Shown here: positions 10,676-20,962 of the stretch, piece after piece
Layout of the letters: the number at the start of each line of letters is the position of its first letter
Position numbering within the stretch: position 1 is the first letter of the stretch
Source of the DNA: Solenopsis invicta
Lineage: Eukaryota; Arthropoda; Insecta; Hymenoptera; Formicidae
Direction of reading: 5' to 3'
Assembly: GCF_016802725.1 (NCBI RefSeq)
Contig: NC_052671.1
Span: forward strand, 24,620,728-24,684,727
Length of the DNA: 64,000 nucleotides
Translations under genes and position numbers: made by a program
The notes under the pieces: generated by a model
What the model was told of the DNA's origin: nothing
Database searches by the model: none
What the model saw: only the letters and a program-made list of their open reading frames with translations

Positions 10676-11084
10676 CTAGTCTTGATCATTCCGAATCGCA
10701 GTTCCGTGGCATCTTGTATGCTCGAGTTCTGCGTCTCTCGGATCGCGGCCTTTAAACTCGTACGGAGTGCAAGTCTCGGTCGAAAGAAAAAGTGCCATTC
10801 GAAACGTCCCTGGTTGGGATCTGCAGACCACTGCCCATCGCACGCGCAATCCCTCCGACCGGACCTGTCATCTCCCGCTGAGTACGGCCCAGTTTGGAGG
10901 CCTGCGGCTCCGAGAGTATTCCATTCACTATCACCGACACTCACACATTCAGCAAGTAGTAAGTCCAGAATTAATCACCTAGTTTATTTCCGCTCTTGAT
11001 TTTTTTTGAACACCTTTTCTCTCTTTGCGAAGGATTTTTGTAATAAATATAATATATTCATTAAACTTATTACTCTCCCCTCTC

Positions 11085-11086
<2 letters not shown>

Positions 11087-11157
<71 letters not shown>
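11087..11157 (+). repeat. (TC)n microsatellite in unit B
   Basis: Uninterrupted CT dinucleotide tract. The reverse copy of B has only a short imperfect GA tract at the equivalent place (about 37276-37300), so this one has expanded or that one has shrunk. Confidence 0.9.
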
Positions 11158-11160
<3 letters not shown>

Positions 11161-11177
11161 TTTCTCTTTGCAACATT

Positions 11178-12030
11178 TTCCTTCTTCTTGGGATTTACTC
11201 ACAAGAGGAGATCCGGAAGAATCTTTTTTTACTAATTTCCTTCTTCTTGGGATTTACTACAAGAGGAGATCCGGAAGAATCTTTTTATTACTAATTTTCC
11301 TTCTTCTTGGGATTTACTCACAAGAGGAGATCCGGAAGAATCTTTTTCACTAATTTCCTTCTTCTTGGGATTTACTCACAAGAGGAGATCCGGAAGAATC
11401 TTTTATTACTAATTTTTCCTTCTTCTTGGGATTTACTCACAAGAGGAGATCCGGAAGAATCTTTTTATTACTAATTTTTCCTTCTTCTTGGGATTTACTC
11501 ACAAGAGGAGATCCGGAAGAATCTTTTTATTACTAATTTTTCCTTCTTCTTGGGATTTACTCACAAGAGGAGATCCGGAAGAATCTTTTTATTACTAATT
11601 TTTCCTTCTTCTTGGGATTTACTCACAAGAGGAGATCCGGAAGAATCTTTTTATTACTAATTTTTCCTTCTTCTTGGGATTTACTCACAAGAGGAGATCC
11701 GGAAGAATCTTTTTATTACTAATTTTTCCTTCTTCTTGGGATTTACTCACAAGAGGAGATCCGGAAGAATCTTTTTATTACTAATTTTTCCTTCTTCTTG
11801 GGATTTACTCACAAGAGGAGATCCGGAAGAATCTTTTTATTACTAATTTTTCCTTCTTCTTGGGATTTACTCACAAGAGGAGATCCGGAAGAATCTTTTT
11901 TACTAATTTTCCTTCTTCTTGGGATTTACTCACAAGAGGAGATCCGGAAGAATCTTTTTATTACTAACTTTTCCTTCCTCTTGGGATTTACTCACAGGAG
12001 GAGATCCGGAAGAATCTCTTTATTACTTCT
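11178..12030 (+). repeat. Tandem array, about 14 copies of a 61-bp unit (unit B, plus copy)
   Basis: Each unit contains CTTCTTGGGATTTACTCACA followed by AGAGGAGATCCGGAAGAATC and a TTTTTATTACTAA linker. Copies are nearly identical, differing mostly in T-run length. All carry GAGGAGATCCGG where the reverse copy of B has GAGTCAATCCGG. The array lies in the presumed transcript leader. Frames through it are artefacts. Confidence 0.95.
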
Positions 12031-12196
12031 GTTTCACTCGTAAGAATTTCTTTCTTCCTAGACTCACTCGAACCTTTTTAAACTTCAATCTCTTTCTCTA
12101 GTTTCACTCGAACGCTGTTCGAGTTAACCCGAAGGAGGGTTTAAAATCTAACCTTTCGATAAACACAGAGAGAAACGGAGTTTTGCTTTTTTTTTA

Positions 12197-12991
12197 GTGA
12201 ATAACAATAAAACCCCTAAAATCCACAAGTACAAGTCCCGAGCAGCCGCGAAGCACCACTGGAATCGTCACAATCGCCGAATCCGCCGCCTCAAAGCTAT
12301 CGAGGAAGAGATAAACGACATCGCCGCCCAAGTTAACTTACTTTGCCCCCCGATCTCGTACTCCCCGGTAGCGCCGGAGGAAGAGCGACTTCCCCCGTTT
12401 GAATTTCCCCCCAATTCCCCCATAGATAACTCTCCTCGCCCCGATTCCCCCGACTCTCAGTTAACTTATAGGATCTTCCCGGACTCTCCTGTTTCACTCT
12501 CTCCTCTTGGATCTCCGATCCCTGTTGCCCATGACCTGGTGGAAGACCAACCTCCTGCGGACTCTCCTAACGAAGGGCCCCGCGATCTCGAGGAGGAGGA
12601 GGAAACTTATTCAACCCCTCCGATCCTCGGATCTCACGATCTCGAGGACGAGAATCGTTCGCCTAGCCCTGCGCTTAGCATAGAGTTCGTAGAGGAGCTA
12701 CCACCCCTTCCCCCACGCTGCTACTTTGCCCCTGGTCCCCTTCAGTCATTGGAATCTGTTTTGTCGGTACTTCCAATGTCCTCTGCCCCACTCCCTCCTG
12801 GCGCGTTCTCGATCGGGCCCGAAGAATTTGATCTTGAAGCGGTCCGTGCCTTCCTTTGCCGTTCTCCCCCCGACTCGCTCATTCCGGTGTATCTTCCCCA
12901 TACATACCCAAGTTATTATTTAGTCCCCAAACTAATATTCTTAAATCATTTCCGCCCCAACACCGCTGTATTAAAAGAACTTCCAATGTAA
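12197..12991 (+). CDS. Hypothetical 264-codon Pro/Ser/Glu-rich frame in unit B
   Basis: Open frame starting right after a stop. The first codon is GTG and there is no early in-frame ATG. A pyrimidine-rich TTTTGCTTTTTTTTTAG precedes it, so it may be a 3' exon joined by splicing. The N-terminal 45 residues are basic and Arg/His-rich (KSRAAAKHHWNRHNRRIRRL). The middle is acidic and proline-rich, and the end is TAVLKELPM. No known domain is recognised. The reverse copy keeps the basic N-terminus and the same last nine residues around an in-frame deletion, which hints that the frame mattered. A gag-like or nucleic-acid-binding role is only a guess. Confidence 0.4.
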   Translation: MNNNKTPKIHKYKSRAAAKHHWNRHNRRIRRLKAIEEEINDIAAQVNLLCPPISYSPVAPEEERLPPFEFPPNSPIDNSPRPDSPDSQLTYRIFPDSPVSLSPLGSPIPVAHDLVEDQPPADSPNEGPRDLEEEEETYSTPPILGSHDLEDENRSPSPALSIEFVEELPPLPPRCYFAPGPLQSLESVLSVLPMSSAPLPPGAFSIGPEEFDLEAVRAFLCRSPPDSLIPVYLPHTYPSYYLVPKLIFLNHFRPNTAVLKELPM

Positions 12992-13788
12992 ATCGCACAC
13001 CTACATCCACATATACATACACATATATATATATATATATATACATATGTATTTATATAGTTAAGAAAATTATAAGTAGTAATTATCCGATATAGGAATA
13101 AATCAGTTGTATAGTATACTCCACATTGTAATTGTTTAGCTTAAAAATTATAGAACGCCTAGTTAAAACCGATTTTATATGGATATAATATTTGATTTTA
13201 CCCTTCTCTTAGTTTAACATTATAGTTATATCATTGTAATTGTTAGCTTAAAAATATTAGAGCACTCAGTTAAAACCGATTCTATATGGATATAATATTT
13301 GATTTTACCCTTCTCTTAGTCTAACATTATAATTATATCATAGCCCCAGTTGTATTCGACATTGTAATTGTTCACTAACTTAAAAATTATAGAGCCTTTA
13401 GTTTAAACCGTTGTTTTTTTTTATAAATATAAATCATTTTTCAAAATAAACAAATTGTATTCTCATTTACTACTGATTGAAATAAACCAGGTACATAATT
13501 AATTGGTGCTAATTTCATAACCACTACCACCATCCCTCGCTCTTACAAGGTAAGCACTAGGTCCAATCCCGAGGTAAAGCAATTAAGTTTGTTGCCTCAA
13601 AATAGGACCAAGGGACGCGAAGCATCCCGGATATTTTGCCATTGGGGCCTCCCGCTGCGGGCCCTACTGACCTATATCCCGGGTTGTCGACGCGGTCTCC
13701 CGTGCCGCACGTGCACACTCTCGAATTGTTACGTCCCTCCCTTCTCCCTCTATATCTCGTCTACCCTTCTTTAACCCTGGACGTAACA
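12992..13788 (+). other. 3' part of unit B
   Basis: AT-rich DNA with (TA)n near 13024-13042. Two or three diverged copies of a segment containing AATTGTTAGCTTAAAAAT and TATATGGATATAATATTTGA lie at 13130-13400. Several AATAAA signals follow (about 13092, 13444, 13478). The last 60 bp form a stem: GTTACGTCC at about 13729 pairs with GGACGTAAC at the very end. Confidence 0.6.
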
Positions 13789-13966
13789 ACAAGGAAGTTA
13801 AAAGAATTTTGAAAATCTGCTGGTAGAACGTTAAAGCTCGATCTTCAAGCTTCAAAATGCTTTTTTTATTTTTTATCTACGATGATTTTTCACCGAGTTA
13901 CAGTCATTTGAAAATAGCCTAATTTTTGGTGTCTGGAAAGTGTTCCCTATTTTTTTTTGAGTAGTG

Positions 13967-15399
13967 TATATAGTTGTATATTAAAAATTATATACAGGAT
14001 TTATCTGAATTGTAATAGTAGTTTGCAAAATATTGTAACGTCTCTTGTTGTCGTTTAAATTCAGCCCTCATATACAATCTTCAAAATGGCTGACAGTTAC
14101 GTAATCGAGGACCATTGACATCAAAGAAGCCGACAGCTACTGTCGCTACTGTATATACTGTGCCTTGACAGTTTTATTTGAGGTTAGTTTGGATAGTTTA
14201 CTGACCATAGATGTGAGTATAGATGAATCAAATTCCTCTATTTCTTTAGATAACCTCTTACGCAGTCCGCTAACCGGGTTGATGTCCATGGTTTCTTGCC
14301 CTTTATCTCCTGGATGAATGTCATTTACATTTCTGGCTTGCACCAAATTTAACATGATGCCCAAGTTTTTCCTAGCATGATCTGAACTTTCTTTGCTATT
14401 TTTACTAGTATTATTCATCTGGAACATTTGAATGTCTTTAGAGGTCACACCGGGATTGTCACATTACAATGCAGATTCAAATTCGTTGAATTTTTCGGCA
14501 GGTACTCCTCTATTGATAGGTCCTGTAATAAGAGGATAAGGAGGGTGAGGTGGAGGAGAAGAAGGGCTGAAGAAAAACCCGTAAAAGTCCCTGAGCACGA
14601 CCGACCGGGATCTCCCGCCGGCGAGACCCCCGCGCAACCCACCGCCCCGGTGGCGGGATCACCATCTATAACTCGTCGTACACTCAGTGCTGCCAGACGA
14701 GCCGGGCTGGCCGGCCTGCCCCTCCAGTCCTTCAGGAACGTATTGTAAGTGCGGGGATTCCAGTAAATATATATGCGAGTCTCGATTTTTATAATAAATC
14801 TAAATGTTTATATTTTTTTATACTACAAATTAAAAATTAATTTAAAAAGAATAGGATAGGATAAAAAAATAATTCTTTGTAAAAGGAATGGGTTGAGAGA
14901 ATAATTATAGAAAAACACATGTTATATAATTATAATGCAATTTTTTATTTGGCAGAATAATATGGATACCAACATTTATTACAATGGTAAAGAAAAACTG
15001 CCGAAAAACCTTCAATAACCGTAAAAAAGAAAATTACAATACGCTTTTATAACATTAAAATAAATATTTTAATAAAATAAAATATATAATTCTATATTAT
15101 AATTAAACTATAATATAAACTGAACTGATAATATAAACTATATTATAATTGAACAAAATTATAATCTGTTTTTTAAATAAAATAAACTTTATAATTATTA
15201 CAAACAAACAAAATATATATGTTAATCTAAAAACAAAACATTATTATTATTATAAAATGAAAGAATCAAATCTGAAATAAAATATCTGAAATAAAGCAAA
15301 TTATTATTTTACAATTAATTAAAGATTATACTTTACATGCGTATAAAAATAGAAATAAAAATTTAAATTAAAAAAAATAAAAAGTTAATCACTGTCAGA
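13967..15399. other. Mixed spacer with weak open frames
   Basis: A minus frame of 100 aa at 14146-14448 (hydrophilic, Ser/Lys-rich) and a GC-rich stretch at 14540-14750 ending in a donor-like GTAAGTG are the only hints of coding. Neither resembles a family I know. 14760-15399 is AT-rich and empty. A host exon is possible but unsupported. Confidence 0.4.
14146..14448 (-). CDS. Hypothetical 100-aa frame, unrecognised
   Basis: ATG-initiated minus-strand frame rich in Ser, Lys and Asn (MTSKDIQMFQMNNTSKNSKE start). No domain is recognised. The 3' end overlaps the inverted 21-bp motif shared with 5867-5888. It could be an exon of a host gene, part of a transposon protein, or chance. Confidence 0.25.
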   Translation of the reverse strand: MTSKDIQMFQMNNTSKNSKESSDHARKNLGIMLNLVQARNVNDIHPGDKGQETMDINPVSGLRKRLSKEIEEFDSSILTSMVSKLSKLTSNKTVKAQYIQ

Positions 15400-17367
15400 T
15401 TCATGTTGTTTCGGATATATAGTAAGTTTTGCAAGTTGTGCAATTCTAAATGTCTTGAATTTATTTTAAAGTTAACACAATTAATATTCTTAGCCTGAAA
15501 ACTAGATTTAATTTTACAAATTGCAAAAATTGTGTCATTTGCTAAAGAATTTCTTTTTTTATTTTTTGTATCTATTACTATTCAAAAGATCCGTTCCGCT
15601 TTGGCATTTAAATGTGGAAAAGTAAGAACAGACTCGACTAATAACTCTAAATTTGGAAACATTTTTTCATCATCAAAATCTTTACTTTCAAATATTTTTT
15701 TCCACATCTCATCAATTTCTAAAATAGCTAATTCTTTTTTTCCGAATCATTGAAAATATTTAGCAAAATTCTCCATATTACTGATAATTTTGTAATATTA
15801 ATAGCGTTATTAACGCGCATTGCAACAAAGGAAAATCTTTTATTTGATCTCGACTTTCATTATATAGAGCAATTGTGACATCTACAAATTTTAACTGTTC
15901 AAATAATGGATCATTATGGTAAACGTTTAAGCATTTCTTTAATAGTTGTTCTGTAAAAATCTAAACATTTTAATTTTATTTCTTGTACAAATTCTGGAGG
16001 CTGACTTTGCAAAAAGCTTTCACATTTTGGTCTTACATATATATCGGTCAGATGTTTTATATTACTTTCATCGTCTACATTTAAAGTAGAGATGTTCCTC
16101 AAAGTCTCTGAAGTTATAAAATTTTGAGCTATTATTTTTTTATTACTAGAATATAATTTATGTATTAAAATTTTGCGTGATTGAAAAAGAACATTAAATT
16201 GATTGAAAAATTCTAATAAATATTTTAAAAATAATAAATAGGCTTTAATCGATTTATCATTAAGTTGTGTAAAAATAGTTTGTGCAGATTAAAATTTTTC
16301 TTTTACAACGGCCGAATAAAAGTAATTTTGCAAAACTTCCCAATTATCAAAAAGTCTAGTCATGCAATTATGTAAGGCAAGCTACTTTGTATTAGACAAT
16401 TTAAGCATTTTATGTTTTTTCATGTTAACAATTCTTGAACTCTTTTTAAAATTGCACATCTTTTTGCACTGCCCGAAACATAATTTTTAACATTTCTAAT
16501 AATACTTTCGCAATTTTGTGGCAATTTTTTACAAGCTTTACTAGCCACAATCGCAGAAGAATGACAAATACAATTTAATAATACTACATCATAATACTAC
16601 ACACGAAAAAAAAAAAATTAAATTACACCCGGTCATTACTGAAACATTATCACTTGCCATTCCAGCAATATTTTTAATATTAATATTGTTTTCTTCTAAA
16701 AATGTTTTAAATAATTTAAAAATTTTATTTGCAGTACTATCTTTAGCATTTAATGCTAATAATTTTAATAATTTTGTTTTAACTTTTTTATTTACCGGTG
16801 AAACATATCTTGCAAGTAAACACATGAGTTTTTTTCCGTTATGTCTGTACTTTCATCTATTAAAATGAAGAATTTGCGATTCTGTAAAATAAAAATTAAG
16901 TTTTCTTTTTCGTTCTTTAAAATTACATTTTTAACTATTTGAATACATTTTGTTCGGCCCAGTGTAAGATCTTATACAATTTCAGGTTCACTACAAATAT
17001 CTTTTATTAATGGAACTAAATGATCTACATTATAAAAAGCTACGTTATGTTCAGCAAAGAAAGTTGCTAATTTTATCTCCACGCGTTTAACTTCATCTTT
17101 ATATGTTAATTCATTATGCTGATTAAAATTATCGAGACTTTGAGTTCGACTCTTTATATTATTTATATGTGAAACCATTTGTGAATGCTGTCTCAAATCC
17201 GTTTTACAACATCTGATAGATTTATTGCATGCAACGCACAAAGCTTTATTATTTTCTTCTGAATGGGGAGCTAACCATCCTCTAAAAATATCTTCATTTA
17301 ACCATGGATGTTTAAAATTTCTAACATTAACTATTTTTTTAATAGCTCCTTTTTCAATATTACTCAT
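15400..17367 (-). pseudogene. hAT-family transposase, degenerate
   Basis: Minus-strand remains covering most of a hAT transposase. At 16972-17367 is the N-terminus with a BED-like finger (CVACNKS...DLRQHSQMVSH). Next come a block with FILIDESTDITEK and, at 16589-16825, MASDNVSVMTGCN, typical of the hAT catalytic core. Decayed core follows through 16100-16560. Near 15530-15700 is the C-terminal dimerisation region (FPHLNAKAERIFSIV). Several stops and shifts break the frame, for example a TAA right after SEPEIV and a shift before MCLLARYVSP. The next element inserted 10 bp upstream of its ATG. Confidence 0.85.
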
Positions 17368-17377
17368 TAAAAATATA

Positions 17378-18915
17378 CAGTGTGACCAATGGGAATGTGT
17401 TGAAAGTAAACGGTTATATATCCCCTCCTCGATTTCGATAACTGTTTTACCGACTAGGGTCCGCTACCTAAGACTCGTCAATTTCATTTGAACCGTCGTA
17501 TAAACCGATTTGCGAGTTATACGATGGACGCGCTAAGCATCGAAGAAAAAGTGTTTCTCATCGAGTGCTTCTATAGTAGAGGCAAAAACTATAGTCAAGC
17601 GTATCGTGGATTCCGTAGTAAATATGGATCTAAAAAAGTTTCAAGCGAAACAATACTCAGAAGGTATGTTTTTGATACTTTTTACCCACGCTCCCTCTCC
17701 CTGGAATCGCGTCATCATTCCAATGTTGGTTAGGTGAGATTTTATTTTTATTTGTCGATATTTTTTGGCAGGATTATTGATAATTTTGGTATGTATGGCA
17801 CTTTGAACGATCGTAGACATGATTTACCTGGTCGTACCGTTACAACGGACGAAACAATTGATGACGTTAGAAATTATTTTGACAAAAATCCAAACACCTC
17901 GATTAAGAAAGCTGCTCAGGTTTTGGATTTAAAGCGAAAAACTCTCCGAAAAATAATGAGAGACGTCATTAAACTGCATCCCTACAAAATCACTACACAT
18001 CATGCTGAGAGATTCACGGAGAAAGCGATGGAAAAACGAGTTGAGTTTTGTAAGGTGATAACCAATATGTTTGAAAGTGAGGAACTCGATGAAAAACAAA
18101 TAATATTTACGGATGAAGCTCACTTTTGGTTAAACGGATATGTCAACAAACAAAATTATCGGTTTTGGGGACAGGAAAATCCAAACGTGTCTATTGCAGT
18201 TTCTCTTCATCCTCAAAAGGTTTCCGCGTGGGCTGCAATTTCTGTAAAAGGGGTCTACCTGCAATTTTTTGAAGGAACTATGACTAGTCAAAGTTATAAA
18301 GAATTATTGGAGACTAAATTCTTTCCCCATGCAAAGAAACGCGGATTAGTAAAGAACTTCCATTTTATGCAGGATGGCGCGACCCCACATTGTACACGCG
18401 AAGTCTTTGAATCGATACATGAAGTGTATGGCAACAGAGTAATTGGATTAGGATACCCGAAATTTGCTCATGGAGGTCTGGAATGGCCTCCTTATTCACC
18501 TGATTTGAACCCGTGTGATTTTTTTCTTTGGGGTTACCTCAAAGACAAATGTTACGCCGTACAACCTCAAAACACCGCAGAGCTGATAAATAGTATTAAA
18601 AAATGCACTCGCAGCATTCCTACATCTATGTTAGATAATGTATTTCAAAGTTTTTGCAAACGATTGCAGTTCTGTGCTAATTCTAATGGACAATACTTTG
18701 AAAACATATATCATTAATTCATATGCGCAAGCAAAATTTTTCTTTTTTTTAATATTGTGTATTTCAATTGTTAAATTATTATATTTTTCTTTCATATATA
18801 TGGTAATAAAATTGACAAGTTTTTTCTACAAAATGGCGTTTAATTCATTTTATTCGGCCTATTTGTTACGAAGTAATAACTATTTACTTTCAACACATTC
18901 CCATTGGTCACCCTG
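17378..18915 (+). mobile_element. Intron-bearing IS630/Tc1/mariner-type transposon (1538 bp)
   Basis: TIRs of about 33 bp begin CAGTGTGACCAATGGGAATG on the left and CAGGGTGACCAATGGGAATG on the right, with one mismatch. TA flanks lie at 17376-17377 and 18916-18917. The single gene inside reads through after removal of one intron, so the copy looks complete. Confidence 0.92.
17524..18717 (+). CDS. Transposase with one intron, DDxD type
   Basis: Exon 1 is 17524-17663 and exon 2 is 17772-18717. The 108-bp intron starts GTATGT and ends TTTTTTGGCAG, and removing it restores one frame of about 361 aa across the Arg codon. The N-terminal HTH region (EEKVFLIECFYSRGKNYSQA) precedes a second HTH (SIKKAAQVLDLKRKTLRKIM). 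Catalytic Asp residues are in IIFTDEAHFW, HFMQDGATPH and NPCDFFLWGYL. By my count 47 residues separate the second and third Asp, longer than the DD34D, DD37D, DD39D and DD41D groups I know. No internal stop is present, so activity is possible. The start was chosen at the ATG beginning MDALSIEEK. Confidence 0.88.
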
Positions 18916-18917
18916 TA

Positions 18918-19035
18918 TATATATATATTACTACTAATATTATTACTACTTACTGCTACTACTACCACCACCATCACAACTACTACTACTATTATTACTG
19001 CTACTACTACTGTTGCTATTATTGCAAAGATCATC
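18918..19035. repeat. Imperfect trinucleotide repeat (TAC/TAT/CAC)
   Basis: Runs of TACTAC, TATTAT and CACCAC triplets directly after the right end of the 17378 element. Simple sequence only. Confidence 0.85.
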
Positions 19036-19787
19036 ACAGATCATATTTTATTTGTACTAATATCACAGATCATACTTACCTATTGTCCTATTCAGTTTTC
19101 GTATCACATCACAAGTCTCGTCATGACTTCCACTGTTTAGCCGTTAGGTCCGTTAGCGAGAATTGCGCCAAAATTCGGCACTGCGGTTACTATGGTAACC
19201 GCGCGCGCAGCCTAGTTGGTGGAGGAGCAACCCGGTCCGTCTGGCAGCACTGCGTATACTTTACTTATACCAAATACGGTTTGCGCATATGAAACCGATA
19301 ATAAGAAGACAAAGGAGTTGTTTCTTCAGCGTGAAGACGCTCGAGCCTAAAAACTACTCGAACAGTCAAAAAGCATGCGGTCAAGACACATCCAGTCGCC
19401 ATGACAGTTTGGCGCAAACCTGATTTATTTTCCTGATCAAAAATACAAACCACTTGTCATATGTAAGTACATTAAATTTATTCTTCCGGTTATTAACATG
19501 CTCGACACTTATGTACTATTAATTTTCATTTCTGTGAGCGAATAACTTGCCTACCCAGATAACAAAATGCCTGCATAGTGAGTGCACGGTGCGCGCACGT
19601 GTGCGTAATAATCGTCACAGTGTGCCTGCACAGCACCATGCAGATATATCCGCATTTGAGGCTCATATCGCCCGCACGTGTGAATGCCACACGCGTGCGA
19701 GCGATATAAATTTTATTTTATTGTTAAATTATAAAAAATAAATAAAAATATTAAAATTATACAAAGGGTTATCTTAAAAAACGTACA

Positions 19788-19794
<7 letters not shown>
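19036..19794. other. Mixed spacer with an X-box-like palindrome
   Basis: No gene is seen. GGTTACTATGGTAACC at about 19186-19201 is a near-perfect palindrome close to the RFX X-box consensus, embedded in GC-rich DNA. 19546-19700 is CpG- and TGC-rich (repeated GTGCACG and CGTGTG words). Ends in (TA)n at 19795-19846. Confidence 0.45.
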
Positions 19795-19848
<54 letters not shown>

Positions 19849-20515
19849 GGGTGTCCCAGACCACCCGTCCCACCCGATTTTTTCGTAAACGCGACATTTT
19901 AAAGAAAAATGTTTCAGACAAAAGTTGTAGGGTTTTAAAAGATCTATTTACTGATTTTATCAGTTTGACCTTGGATGGCGTCGCCAAGGTCAGATCAAAA
20001 TAACATTAACTTTTTTAAATAGGACACCTCATTTTTGGTTCCAGAATCTAATAGCTGGTGTCAAGACCTTTCCAAAACACTATAAGAAAGTTTATTTTTG
20101 TTGAGTACTTTCCGAGTTGTGAGGCTTGAAAGTTACGGTGTACCGTAACCTTCAAGCGTCATAACTCGGAAAGTCCTTAACCAAAATAAACTTATTTATA
20201 GTGTTTTGGAAAGCTCTCGAAATCGACTACAAGAAAATGCAATGAAAAATATACCTGTTTCAGACCACCCGTCCCACCCTTTTAAAACGTAGGGATGTGC
20301 TTGTACAAAAAAATGGCTCAGACAAAATTTGCATGATTTCGAGGGATCAACCTGATGATGATCTTGAATTCGACCTTGAGATCGATCTTGGGCATAAAGG
20401 TATAAGTCAAAGTAACATTTTTAAAATGTAAAAACGAAATAATCGGTGCCGCCTGTAGGTATTAGCGTTACCTAAGGTGTACCACGTGTAGGTAACAAGA
20501 TCGTACTTACACCTT

Positions 20516-20947
20516 ATCGGGGTGCTTTTTTAAGGTGGTTCTCCTCGCCGTCACCTTTGTCGGGGTGCTTTCATAAGGTGGTTCCCCTTGCCGTCACCTT
20601 TGTCGGGGTGCTTTCATAAGGTGGTTCCCCTTGCCGTCACCTTTGTCGGGGTGCTTTCATAAGGTGGTTCCCCTTGCCGTCACCTTTGTCGGGGTGCTTT
20701 TTTAAGGTGGTTCCCCTTGCCGTCACCTTTGTCGGGGTGCTTTTTTAAGGTGGTTCCCCTCGCCGTCACATTTGTCGGGGTGCTTTCATAAGGTGGTTCC
20801 CCTTGCCGTCACCTTTGTCGGGGTGCTTTCATAAGGTGGTTCCCCTTGCCGTCACCTTTGTCGGGGTGCTTTCATAAGGTGGTTCCCCTTGCCGTCACCT
20901 TTGTCGGGGTGCTTTCATAAGGTGGTTCCCCTTGCCGTCACCTTTGT
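20516..20947 (-). repeat. 43-bp tandem array, ten copies
   Basis: Units contain GGGGTGCTTTCATAAGGTGG then TTCCCCTTGCCGTCACCTTT. Copies are almost identical. Variants are TTTTTTAAGG for TTCATAAGG, and one CACATTTG. The array starts only about 15 bp past the transposase stop codon, so it would be the 3' UTR of that transcript. Confidence 0.95.
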
Positions 20948-20962
20948 GCATACGCATGTTGT

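Larger units (their letters stand above)
10174..13788 (+). mobile_element. Unit B, plus copy: LTR-like element with 4-bp TSD (ACAA)
   Basis: Starts TGTTACGTCC and ends GGACGTAACA, a 10-bp terminal inverted repeat of the TG...CA kind, flanked by ACAA on both sides. It lacks a second LTR, primer-binding site or polymerase. The second copy (28668-38213, reverse) has the same two ends and its own 4-bp duplication (TTGG), so the borders are secure. Contents in order: hairpin start (GTTACGTCC then GGAGTAAC), TATA/initiator, (TC)n, a 61-bp tandem array, a proline-rich frame, and an AT-rich 3' part with AATAAA signals. It is either an exceptionally long solo LTR of an unseen Gypsy-like element or a non-autonomous element of unknown class. 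Confidence 0.8.
6877..13966. mobile_element. Element A: TA-flanked DNA transposon with long TIRs, invaded by C and B
   Basis: The ends read CACTACTCAAAAAAAAATAG inward on both sides, with TA at 6875-6876 and 13967-13968, as expected for an IS630/Tc1/mariner-type element. The left TIR is about 720 bp (6877-7595). The right TIR is split into 9711-10173 and 13793-13966 by insertion B. The interior holds LTR-like unit C. No transposase is left, so A is a non-autonomous or gutted copy. A solo end of the same family lies at 27003-27735. Confidence 0.85.

Noticed and set aside
10979..11353. Open frames of Leu/Ser or Arg/Glu repeats over the (TC)n tract
   Set aside because: Pure translation of a dinucleotide repeat. 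The same applies to (CA)n frames at 24631-24945 and 26713-27192 and to (TA)n frames.
11178..12030. Regular repeats that could suggest a CRISPR array
   Set aside because: Units are contiguous 61-bp tandem copies without variable spacers, in a eukaryotic element. The same applies to the 43-bp array at 20516-20947.
10174..13788. Unit B as a Ginger-type DNA transposon (4-bp duplication, TGT ends)
   Set aside because: No integrase-like gene is present and the TG...CA ends fit LTRs equally well. Kept open, not asserted.
14428..14748. 106-codon plus frame ending at a donor-like GTAAGTG
   Set aside because: The Pro/Arg-rich part could be an exon, but the first third overlaps an opposing frame and nothing is recognisable. 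It is mentioned only as a spacer hint.
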